Assembly: GCA_948330435.1 (NCBI GenBank)
Contig: CAOJBY010000001.1
Location: forward strand, 62,001-126,000
Length of the DNA stretch: 64,000 nt
Direction of reading: 5' to 3'
Source: an uncultured Lachnoclostridium sp.
GTDB taxonomy: Bacteria; Bacillota; Clostridia; Lachnospirales; Lachnospiraceae
This document shows positions 8,888 through 18,378 of this stretch, piece after piece (the stretch's first letter is position 1; each line of letters starts with the position of its first letter). Made by a program: the position numbers and the translations under genes. Under the pieces are notes generated by a model. It saw only the letters and a list, made by a program, of their open reading frames with translations, was not told where the DNA came from and ran no database searches.

Positions 8888-11800
8888 TTACTCCACCTCC
8901 ACAGCTTTCTTTCTGCGGATAAGCAGAGAATAGATGCAGGGAATGACAAACAGTGTCAGCAAGGTACCATAGAGCAGACCGCCGATGGTTACAATCGCCA
9001 TAGGCTGAACCATATCCGCACCCATGCCCACGCCGGCTCCCATGGTTGACAGACCCAATATCGTAGTCAGTGCCGTCATCAAAATAGGACGCATACGTGT
9101 CTTTCCTGCTTCTACCAAGGCTTCCGTCTTACTCATTCCTTTGTCACAGAGCTGATTGGTATAGTCGATCAATACAATTCCATTGTTTACGATGATGCCA
9201 GATAGCATAACAAAACCAATCATAGCAATAACGCTGAATTCGCTTCCTGCTACAAACAACCCGAAAAGACCACCTGTAAAGGCCAGCGGTACGGTAAACA
9301 TAATGATAAAAGGCGACAACAGGGACTGGAACTGGGCCACCATAATCAGGTACATGAACAGCAACGCCAGAAGAAGCATCTTCACCAACTCAACCATGGA
9401 CTCCATGATCGTCTCATTTTCTCCCTGCATTTCAATGGTATATCCCTCCGGTGCCTGATATTTGTCAAGCTTTCGCTGCACCTCCGAGGATACCAGGCCA
9501 ACATTGTGATCATCATCAATGGATGCCGTTACGCTGATATAGCGGGACTGGGCATCTCTCATAATCGTTTCCAGCCCCTCTGCCTCAGAAAATTCTGCAA
9601 TATCCGTCAGGGGCACATGCTCCTTGGTATTATCATTTTTTGTGACAGTAAGCATCAGATCCTTGATCGTCTCTCTGGTCAGTTCCTCGTCTTCTCCGTT
9701 TACCACCAACACATCAAAGTCCTCCGTGTCCGTGGACAGGGTCGTAGCACTGATGGGATCCGACAACTTCGCCATAATCTCTGAAAAGACTCCCGCTGTG
9801 GTAAGCCCCTCCTGGGCTGCTTTTTCTTTATCAACCTTGATACGAAGCTCTCCCGTGGTCTCCTCTATTCCATCAGACACGTCAATGGTTCCTTCTGTCT
9901 CTTCTACAAGCTTTGCAATATCTTTCGCAATCTCCTGCAGGCGATCCAGATCCCGGCCTTTTATCATAATGGTTATGCCGCTGCCTCCTAAGGCACTCAT
10001 ATCCATACTGGAAGTAGATACCTCGATCTCTGCTTCCATATCCTCTGTAAGCGTTAAGATCTCATCTTTCAATTCCTGATTGGTAAGCTTCTTATCCTCT
10101 TTTAGCAACCCATAGACAGATACCTCATTGGTAGCAGTATCTCCGCTCACCAATCCCATACTGCTTCCGGAGGAAGCCATAGCTCCTACTTCCACTACAT
10201 CCTCCAGGGTTAAAAGGCGGCGTTCCAATTCATCTGCCTGTTCCGCCGTCTCATTAAGAGGTGTTCCCTCCGGCATGGTTAATGTCATGCTGATCTCTGT
10301 ACTGTCCATCTCAGGCATAAAAGCTGTTCCCTTAGCAAACTCCAGAACCGCACTGAGAATCAAAAGGCCCACTGCAAGAATCAGGACAACGGCCCTGTGC
10401 CCGAGTGCCAGACGGATCAACCGTTCATAACCGTCCATAAGCTTTTCAAAAAATTGCGAGGGCTTCTTTTCCTTTGTTTTTTTCAAAAGCCCTGCTCCCA
10501 TAGACGGCACCAGGGTCAGTGCAACCGCAAGGCTGGCTCCCAGAGAGTAGGCAATGGTCAACCCCATATCTACGAATAATTGCCTGGTGATCCCTTCGGT
10601 AAATACAATAGGCAGGAATACGCAGACCGTAGTCAAAGTGGAAGCCGCAATGGCTCCTGCCACTTCTCTGGCCCCCTCCATCGCCGCTTCGGAGGAACTC
10701 ATGCCATCATTTCTCAGACGATATATATTCTCAATTACTACGATAGAGTTATCCACCAGCATACCGATTCCCAGTGCCAATCCGGACAGGGAAATAATAT
10801 TCAGGGTTACGCCGCTGAAATACATACATACCACTGCCGCAACAACGCTGATGGGGATGGAGCAGGCGATAACGAGGGTCGGTCTCAAGTCCTTCAGAAA
10901 AACAATCAGGATTAAGACTGCCAGAATCGCTCCGGAAATCATATTGCTGAAAACGGAGTCTGTTACCAGGTCAATATAGACCCCCTGATCCATCAAGGGA
11001 AGCAGCAATAGGTCCGGATCTTCTTCCTGCAATTCTGCCATTCGCTTATTGATACGCTCAGACACGTCTCCCGTGGAGTAGCCGGTCTGCTTCTGAATCG
11101 TCAGCATGACACCCGCCTGACCATTGATGCTTGCATAGACTTCATCCGAGTTATCCGCCATAAATACGTCTGCCACATCACTTAGATGTATGGTGTCCAC
11201 TCCGTCCATTTCCATGTCAATCAATACCATGTTTTGGAGACTTTCCACATCGTCTACCTTGTCACCTACACGAACCAGATAATCGATGCCCTCCTCGGTC
11301 ACGTAGCCTGCCGGCATGGAGAAATTCTGGGCTGCCAGAAGATTCTCCACCATCTCCACGGTGAGAATGTCGGTCATGTCGGCATTATCCAGGGCATCCG
11401 CTTTGGCTTCTTTCAGATCTTCTTCGCCTTCTTTGATAGAATCCCAGCCCTCGCTTAATTGCTTTCGGGCATCATTGAGCTGCTCCTGGGCATCACCGAT
11501 CTGATCCCAGGCATCGTCAAGCTGCTCCTGGGCGGACTCCAGTTGTTCCTTGGCGGATTTAAGCTGGGATTTGGTAATGTTCAAGGTGGCGGAGGCACTG
11601 CCCATCTCGATGGCGGCTATCATTTCACCCATATTGACTTCGGTGAGCTTCTGGCTTAGCTGGGCATCGGCGGCTTCCAGTTCTTTCTTAGCTGCCGTAA
11701 GCTGAGCGATCTCTGCCTGGGGGAAAGCTGCGAGAACCGCTTCCGCTTCTGTCTTTTGCCTATCTACTTCAGCAATCGCAATTCTTAACATATCACGAGT

Positions 11801-12919
11801 TTTTACGCTTTTAAGCATCTCCCCAAAAGGCGTGCCAGCAACAGAGCTTACGATTACTTCCATGCCATCTTTCACTGCTGCATCCCCTGTTCCTGCACTC
11901 GCTGCCTCTGCATTTTCCGCTTCTGTTAACAGGGTATGTAATTCTCCTGACAGCTTTCCCAGCCCCTCTGCCGTAGCTTTCGCTGTCTCGTATTCATTCA
12001 GCCGCACCTGGATTGCCGCCAGATTCTTTGTTATCTCAGCCTTTCCTTCGTTAATCGCCGTCTGGGCCGCTGCAAGCTGGGCTGCGGTTTCTGTCTTTTT
12101 GCCATCCAATGTGTCAATTCCACTTTGAACCTCATCCAGTCCTTTTTCCAGATCATGCTTATTATCCGCCAGATCTGCCTGGTTCTCCTGCAATTCAGCT
12201 ATGCTGTCATTGAGTTCGATCTGGCCGTCATTTAATTCTTTCTGGCCATCCACCAACTCTTTCTTGCCATCTGCAATCTCTTTCTCGGCATCCTCAAATT
12301 CACTCTCAACATACCCAAAGACTTGCCGGTTAATGGCATCAATCTTCTCCTGGCGAATTACCACCTGAACATTCTCCTCAATGAGACCGGAAGCGTTCAC
12401 AGATGCCACACCCTCCAGGCTTTCCAGTTCAGGAATGATAGAATCCTCTGTAAGCTTTGTTACCTCTGTATGTGACAGGCCTTCTTTTCCCACAGCCGCC
12501 ACCATAACCGGCATCATATCCGGATTCAGCTTCATAATAATCGGGCTGCCTATGGAATCATCATCCCACATGGCTTTCAGTTGATCCAGGTTCTCCCGCA
12601 TCTCAATGGTCACGGAATCCATATTTGCCGTCTGGGCAAATTCCAGGATCACAAGAGAATAGTTCTCTGCGGAAAGGGAGCTTACATTCTCAATATTGCT
12701 TACTGTGGCCATGGACTGCTCTACGGGTCTTGTTACCATGCTTTCGACTGTCTCAGGGCTTGCCCCGGCATAGGTAGTCATTACGATCGCATAGGGCAGA
12801 TTCATGCTGGGCAGTAAGTCTGTGGTCATCTTGGTAAAAGATACAACTCCCAAAACAACAACGAGCACTACCGCCACAAATACCGTATACGGCTTCTTTA
12901 CACTGTACCTGGAAATCAT
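8888..12919 (-). CDS. RND-family efflux permease with large coiled-coil insertion
   Basis: A 1343-aa proton-driven RND exporter of the HAE/AcrB type. It begins with a membrane helix (about 11-28), and the second half carries the family sequence LGIGMLVDNSIVVIENIYR in the membrane part. Family members are about 1030-1050 aa. Here about 310 extra residues (about 203-515) rich in A, E, L, Q and K interrupt the first porter region. They form two long coiled-coil arms (about 205-335 and 385-512) with LxxG-like spacing (DGQKELNDGQIELND). Removing them restores normal length. No membrane-fusion protein or outer factor gene is adjacent. The gene is first in an operon with tetR. Confidence 0.9.
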   Translation of the reverse strand: MISRYSVKKPYTVFVAVVLVVVLGVVSFTKMTTDLLPSMNLPYAIVMTTYAGASPETVESMVTRPVEQSMATVSNIENVSSLSAENYSLVILEFAQTANMDSVTIEMRENLDQLKAMWDDDSIGSPIIMKLNPDMMPVMVAAVGKEGLSHTEVTKLTEDSIIPELESLEGVASVNASGLIEENVQVVIRQEKIDAINRQVFGYVESEFEDAEKEIADGKKELVDGQKELNDGQIELNDSIAELQENQADLADNKHDLEKGLDEVQSGIDTLDGKKTETAAQLAAAQTAINEGKAEITKNLAAIQVRLNEYETAKATAEGLGKLSGELHTLLTEAENAEAASAGTGDAAVKDGMEVIVSSVAGTPFGEMLKSVKTRDMLRIAIAEVDRQKTEAEAVLAAFPQAEIAQLTAAKKELEAADAQLSQKLTEVNMGEMIAAIEMGSASATLNITKSQLKSAKEQLESAQEQLDDAWDQIGDAQEQLNDARKQLSEGWDSIKEGEEDLKEAKADALDNADMTDILTVEMVENLLAAQNFSMPAGYVTEEGIDYLVRVGDKVDDVESLQNMVLIDMEMDGVDTIHLSDVADVFMADNSDEVYASINGQAGVMLTIQKQTGYSTGDVSERINKRMAELQEEDPDLLLLPLMDQGVYIDLVTDSVFSNMISGAILAVLILIVFLKDLRPTLVIACSIPISVVAAVVCMYFSGVTLNIISLSGLALGIGMLVDNSIVVIENIYRLRNDGMSSSEAAMEGAREVAGAIAASTLTTVCVFLPIVFTEGITRQLFVDMGLTIAYSLGASLAVALTLVPSMGAGLLKKTKEKKPSQFFEKLMDGYERLIRLALGHRAVVLILAVGLLILSAVLEFAKGTAFMPEMDSTEISMTLTMPEGTPLNETAEQADELERRLLTLEDVVEVGAMASSGSSMGLVSGDTATNEVSVYGLLKEDKKLTNQELKDEILTLTEDMEAEIEVSTSSMDMSALGGSGITIMIKGRDLDRLQEIAKDIAKLVEETEGTIDVSDGIEETTGELRIKVDKEKAAQEGLTTAGVFSEIMAKLSDPISATTLSTDTEDFDVLVVNGEDEELTRETIKDLMLTVTKNDNTKEHVPLTDIAEFSEAEGLETIMRDAQSRYISVTASIDDDHNVGLVSSEVQRKLDKYQAPEGYTIEMQGENETIMESMVELVKMLLLALLFMYLIMVAQFQSLLSPFIIMFTVPLAFTGGLFGLFVAGSEFSVIAMIGFVMLSGIIVNNGIVLIDYTNQLCDKGMSKTEALVEAGKTRMRPILMTALTTILGLSTMGAGVGMGADMVQPMAIVTIGGLLYGTLLTLFVIPCIYSLLIRRKKAVEVE

Positions 12920-12950
12920 TTTTTCACGTCTCCTGTCTCCTCGTTTTCCG

Positions 12951-12964
12951 ACCGACCAGTCGGT
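12951..12964. promoter_or_regulatory. Probable TetR operator
   Basis: The 14-bp palindrome accgac-ca-gtcggt has perfect 6-bp arms and resembles many TetR-family sites. It lies at or just after the expected start of transcription of the RND-tetR operon, 31 bp before the RND start codon. Confidence 0.75.
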
Positions 12965-12972
12965 TCTGACTT

Positions 12973-13002
12973 ATTATAAAATCCCGAACATGGCCGTGTC
13001 AA
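12973..13002 (-). promoter_or_regulatory. Promoter of RND-tetR operon
   Basis: Perfect -35 TTGACA (13002-12997), an 18-bp spacer and perfect -10 TATAAT (12978-12973). Such a strong promoter fits tight repression by the product of the second gene. Confidence 0.85.
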
Positions 13003-13146
13003 GTTAAAAAAATATAAAATAAATTGAGAATATCTTACCTCTTTTGTATAGAATTTGTCAAAAAAGCATGTTGAATCTATAATTAAAGTAATCTGAAAAT
13101 ATATTTTTAAATGGCTAAATAACTTAACTTTTGCTGCCTAACATAG

Positions 13147-13180
13147 AAAAAACGTCCCGGATTCATTTGTTTCCGGGACG
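13147..13180 (-). terminator. Terminator of metK
   Basis: A 9-bp perfect stem cgtcccgga / tccgggacg (13153-13161 with 13172-13180) followed on the minus strand by six U residues, 21 bp after the metK stop. Confidence 0.88.
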
Positions 13181-13201
13181 TTTCCTTTCACCATCTTTAA
13201 T

Positions 13202-14389
13202 TTATAAATACTTTTTAAGTTCCTCCACCTTATCCGTTTTCTCCCAAGGCAGATCCAAATCGGTACGGCCAAAATGACCGTAAGCCGCTGTCTGCTTGTA
13301 AATCGGACGACGCAGATCCAACATCTTAATAATACCTGCCGGACGCAGATCAAAGTTCTCGCGAATCATCTCTACCAGCTTCTGATCGGAAAGCTTTCCG
13401 GTTCCGAAAGTATCTACCATAACAGAGGTAGGCTGTGCCACACCGATAGCATAGGAAAGCTGAATCTCGCACTTTTCCGCCAGCCCTGCCGCCACGATGT
13501 TCTTTGCCACATAACGTGCCGCATAAGCAGCAGAACGGTCTACCTTGGTACAATCCTTTCCAGAGAAAGCTCCGCCGCCATGACGGGCCATACCACCATA
13601 TGTATCTACAATAATCTTCCGTCCAGTCACTCCGCTGTCACCATTAGGCCCGCCGATTACAAAACGTCCGGTGGGATTAATAAAGAACTTGGTATCCCCA
13701 TCTACCATATTGGCCGGTAAAATCTCATCAAATACATATTTCTTAATATCTGTGTGAATCTGCTCCTGAGTCACATCCTCACTGTGCTGGGTAGAAAGCA
13801 CTACCGCGTCCAGACGAACGGGCTTCCCTGCCTCATCATACTCTACTGTTACCTGACTCTTTCCATCCGGCCGCAGATACGGCAATGTTCCGTCTTTACG
13901 AACCTTGGTAAGCTGCAGAACCAGCTTATGGGCAAGAGAAATGGGATAGGGCATCAATTCCGGTGTCTCATTGGTTGCATAGCCAAACATCATCCCCTGG
14001 TCGCCGGCACCAATAGCCTCCAATTCACTGTCAGACATCTGGTTTTCTTTTGCTTCCAACGCCTTATTTACACCCATGGCAATATCTGAGGACTGCTCAT
14101 CAATAGCGGTCAGCACTGCACAATTGTCCGCATCAAAACCGTATTTTCCACGAGTATATCCAATCTCCCGGACAGTCTCTCTTACGATCTTCTGGATATC
14201 TACGTATCCCTTAGTGGTAATCTCGCCCATAACCAGTACCAAACCAGTAGTGGTAGCTGTCTCGCAAGCCACTCTGCTCATGGGATCCTGCTCTAAAAGA
14301 GCATCCAAAATGGCATCGGAAATCTGATCACAGATTTTATCCGGATGACCTTCGGTTACGGATTCTGAAGTGAATAGTAGTTTTTCCAT
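13202..14389 (-). CDS. metK: S-adenosylmethionine synthetase
   Basis: A 395-aa enzyme making SAM from methionine and ATP. Family motifs are present: the N-terminal HPDKICDQISDAILD, the ATP-site hexapeptide GAGDQG and the P-loop-like GGGAFSGKDCTKVDRS. I chose the ATG at 14389 (MEKLLFTSESV), with an AGGAG site upstream, because the longer frame would run into the terminator of the SAM riboswitch. The gene is controlled by that riboswitch (14411-14560), closing a feedback loop on its own product. Confidence 0.97.
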   Translation of the reverse strand: MEKLLFTSESVTEGHPDKICDQISDAILDALLEQDPMSRVACETATTTGLVLVMGEITTKGYVDIQKIVRETVREIGYTRGKYGFDADNCAVLTAIDEQSSDIAMGVNKALEAKENQMSDSELEAIGAGDQGMMFGYATNETPELMPYPISLAHKLVLQLTKVRKDGTLPYLRPDGKSQVTVEYDEAGKPVRLDAVVLSTQHSEDVTQEQIHTDIKKYVFDEILPANMVDGDTKFFINPTGRFVIGGPNGDSGVTGRKIIVDTYGGMARHGGGAFSGKDCTKVDRSAAYAARYVAKNIVAAGLAEKCEIQLSYAIGVAQPTSVMVDTFGTGKLSDQKLVEMIRENFDLRPAGIIKMLDLRRPIYKQTAAYGHFGRTDLDLPWEKTDKVEELKKYL

Positions 14390-14410
14390 GTTGTTTCTCT
14401 CCTTTTGTTT

Positions 14411-14560
14411 GAAAAATTTAAAGGCCCGCCAAAGGCGGACCTGATATGTTATGATAATCAAATCCCCTTATTGTTCGATTACTCGCTCAGGTTGGCACCT
14501 TCCATCGCTGGGGTTGCCGTGACTTCACAGATCCTTTGTATCTCCATCACTCTGAATAAG
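14411..14560 (-). promoter_or_regulatory. SAM-I (S-box) riboswitch with terminator, metK leader
   Basis: P1 pairs CTTATT (14560-14555) with AATAAG (14472-14467). Between them are the kink-turn segment TGATGGAG, the conserved core TCACGGCAACC and GGTGCCAACCTGAGC. The terminator stem GGTCCGCC/GGCGGGCC (14442-14423) follows, then a U-rich tract. When SAM is bound the terminator should form and metK is off. Confidence 0.93.
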
Positions 14561-14598
14561 AGAAATTCACAATATTCAATTTGCTTACCATCAACTCT

Positions 14599-14627
14599 AA
14601 AATACACCGATTGACTGCATTTGTCAA
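14599..14627 (-). promoter_or_regulatory. metK promoter overlapping the murA stop codon
   Basis: -35 TTGACA (14627-14622), a 17-bp spacer and -10 TATTTT (14604-14599). The TGA stop of murA (14626-14624) lies inside the -35 hexamer. The -10 is about 40 bp before the riboswitch P1. Confidence 0.75.
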
Positions 14628-15916
14628 CCCACTTTCAGGCGGAACTTATGAACCTCTTTTTCCTCCTGGACTTTCTCAATCATAGCCCCAAGGTTCTTAA
14701 GCTTTTCCTCAAAATGCTCATAGCCTCGTTCAATAAAATGTACATCCTCCACAATGGTGATTCCATCTGCTGCAAGGCCTGCAAGAACCAACGCCGCCCC
14801 GGCACGAAGATCCGGGCTGGAAATCTGAGCCCCCGTATACTGAATCACTCCGTCAATAATAGCCGTGTTCCCCTCAACCTTAATATTCGCACCCATCCGG
14901 GCCAATTCATCCACATACTTAAAACGATTTTCAAAGATGCTCTCTGTTACAATACTGGTTCCCCGGGCCAATCCGAGGGCCACTGTAATCTGGGGCTGCA
15001 TATCTGTAGGGAATCCGGGATATGGCAGAGTCTTCACATTAGTAGGGTTCAACCCTTTGGAACAGACCACCCGGACAGCATCATCCAGTTCCTCAATCTC
15101 GCATCCAATCTCTAAAAGCTTGGATGTGGTAGCTTCCAGATGCTTGGGGATCACATTCTTTACCGTCACATCCCCTTTCGTCACTGCCGCAGCAAACATA
15201 AAGGTTCCTGCCTCAATCTGATCCGGAATAATAGAATACTCCGTAGCATGAAGCCGTTCCACGCCCCTGATACGAATGACATCCGTACCTGCTCCTTTGA
15301 TATTGGCTCCCATGCTGTTCAGGAAGTTAGCCACATCTACTACATGGGGTTCCTTTGCCGCATTTTCAATAACCGTATTGCCTTCCGCCATAGAGGCCGC
15401 CATCATAATATTGATGGTGGCACCCACAGACACTACATCCAGATAAATATGGCTTCCTCGCAGATGTTCTGCCTCTGCCACAATAAATCCATATTCAATC
15501 TTTACCTCTGCACCCAGAGCTTTAAAACCTTTCAGGTGCTGATCGATGGGACGGCTGCCAATGTTGCAGCCCCCAGGAAGGGGCACCTCTGCCCTCTTAT
15601 ACTTCCCCAACATGGCTCCCAATAGATAGTAAGAAGCCCGGATCCGCTTAATGTACTCATAGTCCACACTATAACTCCCGATGCCGGAACCATTTATTTT
15701 CACCGTATGACAATCTACGTGCTCAACCTGTGCACCAATCTCCTCCATTGCCTGCAAAAGTACATTCGTGTCTCTTACATCCGGAAGGTTCTCCACAGTT
15801 ACAGTCTCATCCGTCATAATCGCCGCTGCAAGTATTGCCAGTGCCGCATTCTTGGCCCCACCAATCTCAACCTCTCCTACAAGTGGGTTCCCACCTTTTA
15901 TTACATATTGATCCAT
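14624..15916 (-). CDS. murA: UDP-N-acetylglucosamine 1-carboxyvinyltransferase
   Basis: A 430-aa enzyme for the first committed step of peptidoglycan synthesis (enolpyruvyl transfer from PEP to UDP-GlcNAc). The substrate residues K22 and N23 (GGAKNAAL) and the catalytic, fosfomycin-target cysteine C117 in PGGCNIGSRPID are present, so fosfomycin sensitivity at target level is expected. The ATG at 15916 follows GGGAG; an in-frame GTG three bases upstream is an alternative. Firmicutes often have two murA paralogues; only one is in this window. Confidence 0.95.
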   Translation of the reverse strand: MDQYVIKGGNPLVGEVEIGGAKNAALAILAAAIMTDETVTVENLPDVRDTNVLLQAMEEIGAQVEHVDCHTVKINGSGIGSYSVDYEYIKRIRASYYLLGAMLGKYKRAEVPLPGGCNIGSRPIDQHLKGFKALGAEVKIEYGFIVAEAEHLRGSHIYLDVVSVGATINIMMAASMAEGNTVIENAAKEPHVVDVANFLNSMGANIKGAGTDVIRIRGVERLHATEYSIIPDQIEAGTFMFAAAVTKGDVTVKNVIPKHLEATTSKLLEIGCEIEELDDAVRVVCSKGLNPTNVKTLPYPGFPTDMQPQITVALGLARGTSIVTESIFENRFKYVDELARMGANIKVEGNTAIIDGVIQYTGAQISSPDLRAGAALVLAGLAADGITIVEDVHFIERGYEHFEEKLKNLGAMIEKVQEEKEVHKFRLKVG

Positions 15917-16143
15917 CACTGACTGCTCCCTATCTGTATATATTTAACCGAGCAATATATCTATATCACAAAATACGCTTGTTGGTTTACTTTATTCATT
16001 CCCAAAAACATAGGAAATATCCTCAATATAGTATAACACAATCTGTTCATTTGTAAATACCTTATCTTGGAAGTCCTCATTCCTCGCTTTTTTGACCCCC
16101 TGGCAGATGTTTTCATAAAAATATATTTTATAGAATATTTATA

Positions 16144-16183
16144 AAAGAAGTCCATGGAATCACAAAGTCCATGAACTTCTTTA
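16144..16183 (-). terminator. Hairpin terminator after the M23 endopeptidase gene
   Basis: Long stem pairing aagaagtccatgga with tccatgaacttctt (one G-U pair), 18 bp after the M23 stop, with a U/A-rich tail on the minus strand. The rest of 15917-16143 holds an AT-rich leader before murA and no gene that I can support. Confidence 0.7.
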
Positions 16184-16200
16184 AAAACCCTTTTATCCTT

Positions 16201-17826
16201 TTAATCCAAATAGTTCAAAGGATTTACCTGGCTTCCATTTATAATGATCTCAAAATGCACATGAGGTCCGGTACTTCGTCCGGTATTACCACTTAGGGCA
16301 ATCTTCTCTCCCTGCTTTACACTTTGGCCCGTCTTCACCAGAATCCTGCTTAAATGCCCATAGCGTGTCTGCCGTCCGTCCGGATGGCGAAGCGTAATAC
16401 AGTTTCCATAACCTCCCATCCATCCTGCCTGTACTACGGTTCCACCACAGGAAGCCATAATAGACGTGCCCACAGGACATGCCCAGTCTATGCCCTTATG
16501 CTGCCTTCCCCATCTCCATTTAAATCCGGAAGTAAATCGTCCACCGGATAGCGGCTTGATATAGGTAGGCGGAACCTTGGTACCTCTCTCAATAATCTGT
16601 GGAACAGGCTCTGTCATCACTGTCTCGGAGATCATTTCCCGGCCTTCTTCCTGGCCGTTCTTTTTTGTAATCAATACGGTTACTTCATGATGTCCGGGAG
16701 CCGCCGCCTGACGCTCTACAGTCTCTGTCGTATACCAGTCATCATTGTCAATATACTGGGTTTCCGCATAATAATCCTCTTCATAGGTGGATTCCTCCAC
16801 AGAGGTTACGGAAAGTTCCGGCTCCGGAACTGTAATAATAATCTCATCCCCGGGATGCAGGGTCGTGTTCTCTTCCAGCCCCTCATTAAGGGCCAGCACT
16901 TCCTTAACCAGTAGTCCGTTGCTGTTGGCTATGACAGAAAGGGTGTCTCCGGACTGAACCTCATACACCTGATTCTTCTCCGTATCCTTGGTTACCATGT
17001 CAATGGCCTCTTCCGTAGGGGTAATCATATCATTGGACACGTAAGCTTCCACAATCTCCACCCGATCGGTAAACTCCACATCTTTCAATCCGTCTCCTGT
17101 GGCTTGGCGAATGTCCTCTTCCTGCCCATTGCCATTTTGTATTTCTTCCTCGGTCACCGTCATGGTAATTACATTCTCTACGGCCTGAGTTACATCATAG
17201 TCTCCAACTCCCGCTGTAGTCTTTCCCATTCGGGAAAGGCTGTCACTCATAGCCGGAAGCTTCTCCACTACCTCCGGTTCCTGCTTAGAAACCTGCACCG
17301 TGTAGACATTTAGTTCCCGATCCGCATCAGACACAATATTAATCTGAAATTCATTTTCCTCATCATAGCGATTCTTGGTGGCATAAAGCACGTCCATAAC
17401 GTCCTGATAACTGCCAAGGGTCACTGTAAATTCATTGATTTTCATAAGATATGCTTTGTGCTTGGCTGTAGCCACAACCTCACAAAGTTCCTGATAAATG
17501 GCCTCTGTCAGAGCCTCCGTATCCATAGTACTTCCAAAAACCTTTGGAATCTTCTCCATACTGTATTCCACGTCAGCAAGAACCAGGCCCTCCGTCTCTC
17601 TGGAAATCCGTGCCCTGGCGTCCAAAAAAGCATCCTCCACCACATCTGGATTCTTTACGGAACCCACCAGGTTTCCTTCCAACGTCACTTCATAGTAGCT
17701 ATTTCCATTACCGAAACCCGACCCCAGCAGGGGAATCCCCACCAGCATGCAGCCACAGGTTGTCATCATTGCCTGGATAAATACAAGCTTAGATTTTTTG
17801 CCAAATAAAAGTCTTTTTCGATTCAT
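16201..17826 (-). CDS. Secreted LysM-G5-M23 peptidoglycan endopeptidase
   Basis: A 541-aa exported cell-wall hydrolase. A membrane anchor or signal helix lies near residues 17-38. A long unassigned region is followed by a LysM domain (about 287-333, YEVQSGDTLSVIANSNGLL), a G5-like segment (about 340-417) and a C-terminal M23 metallopeptidase (about 427-539). The zinc-site residues H443 and D447 (HKGID) and the HVHFE motif are intact, so it should cut peptide cross-links. I prefer the ATG at 17826; a TTG at 17865 is in frame but sits too close to its ribosome binding site. It is last in the ppaC-flavin reductase-aroK unit. Confidence 0.9.
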   Translation of the reverse strand: MNRKRLLFGKKSKLVFIQAMMTTCGCMLVGIPLLGSGFGNGNSYYEVTLEGNLVGSVKNPDVVEDAFLDARARISRETEGLVLADVEYSMEKIPKVFGSTMDTEALTEAIYQELCEVVATAKHKAYLMKINEFTVTLGSYQDVMDVLYATKNRYDEENEFQINIVSDADRELNVYTVQVSKQEPEVVEKLPAMSDSLSRMGKTTAGVGDYDVTQAVENVITMTVTEEEIQNGNGQEEDIRQATGDGLKDVEFTDRVEIVEAYVSNDMITPTEEAIDMVTKDTEKNQVYEVQSGDTLSVIANSNGLLVKEVLALNEGLEENTTLHPGDEIIITVPEPELSVTSVEESTYEEDYYAETQYIDNDDWYTTETVERQAAAPGHHEVTVLITKKNGQEEGREMISETVMTEPVPQIIERGTKVPPTYIKPLSGGRFTSGFKWRWGRQHKGIDWACPVGTSIMASCGGTVVQAGWMGGYGNCITLRHPDGRQTRYGHLSRILVKTGQSVKQGEKIALSGNTGRSTGPHVHFEIIINGSQVNPLNYLD

Positions 17827-17868
17827 TTGTTTTCCAACACTTTTTCTGTAATAATTTCGTAACAATTC

Positions 17869-18378
17869 CTATTCTATCAATAAATCCAAGGCTTGTAAAG
17901 TTTTTTCTAAGGTTTCTTCTACGGTAAATCCATCCTCCTCAACAATCACATGGGCATACTTTTCATAGAGAACTACCCGTTCCTCATAGAGTTCCTTTAA
18001 AGTCTGGCCTTCACGAAGCACTACCCCACGTCCCCGAATATCCCTCAGCCGACTGATAACAGTCTCATAAGAAAGCTTAAGGTACATAACCGTTCCGATT
18101 TTTTCCAAATGCTCCATGGCCAGATGGCCATAGACCACACTACCGCCAGTTGCAATCACGGCATTCTTCGGATTTAAACCCCGATTCACTCTCTCCTCAA
18201 CCTTAAGAAAGCCCTCTGTTCCATTTTCCTCAATAATCTGACTGAGAAGCCGTCCCTCTTCTTTTTGAATTACCAGATCTACATCAATAAAGTCTTTTCC
18301 AAGAACTTTGGCCAAAATAACACCTATAGTACTTTTCCCTGCCCCCGGCATTCCAATCAATATAATATTATCTCTCAT
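17869..18378 (-). CDS. aroK: Shikimate kinase
   Basis: A 169-aa NMP-kinase-fold enzyme phosphorylating shikimate at O3 in the chorismate pathway. The P-loop GMPGAGKSTIG is at residues 8-18, the substrate-binding DVDLVIQ just after 33, and the central GGSVV about residue 78. Its ATG overlaps the stop of the flavin reductase gene by 4 bp. No other aro gene is nearby, so it is separated from the rest of its pathway. Confidence 0.93.
   Translation of the reverse strand: MRDNIILIGMPGAGKSTIGVILAKVLGKDFIDVDLVIQKEEGRLLSQIIEENGTEGFLKVEERVNRGLNPKNAVIATGGSVVYGHLAMEHLEKIGTVMYLKLSYETVISRLRDIRGRGVVLREGQTLKELYEERVVLYEKYAHVIVEEDGFTVEETLEKTLQALDLLIE

Noticed and set aside
15961..16155. Minus-strand open frame of 64 codons between murA and the M23 gene
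   Set aside because: No ribosome binding site, low-complexity composition; it overlaps the terminator and the AT-rich leader.
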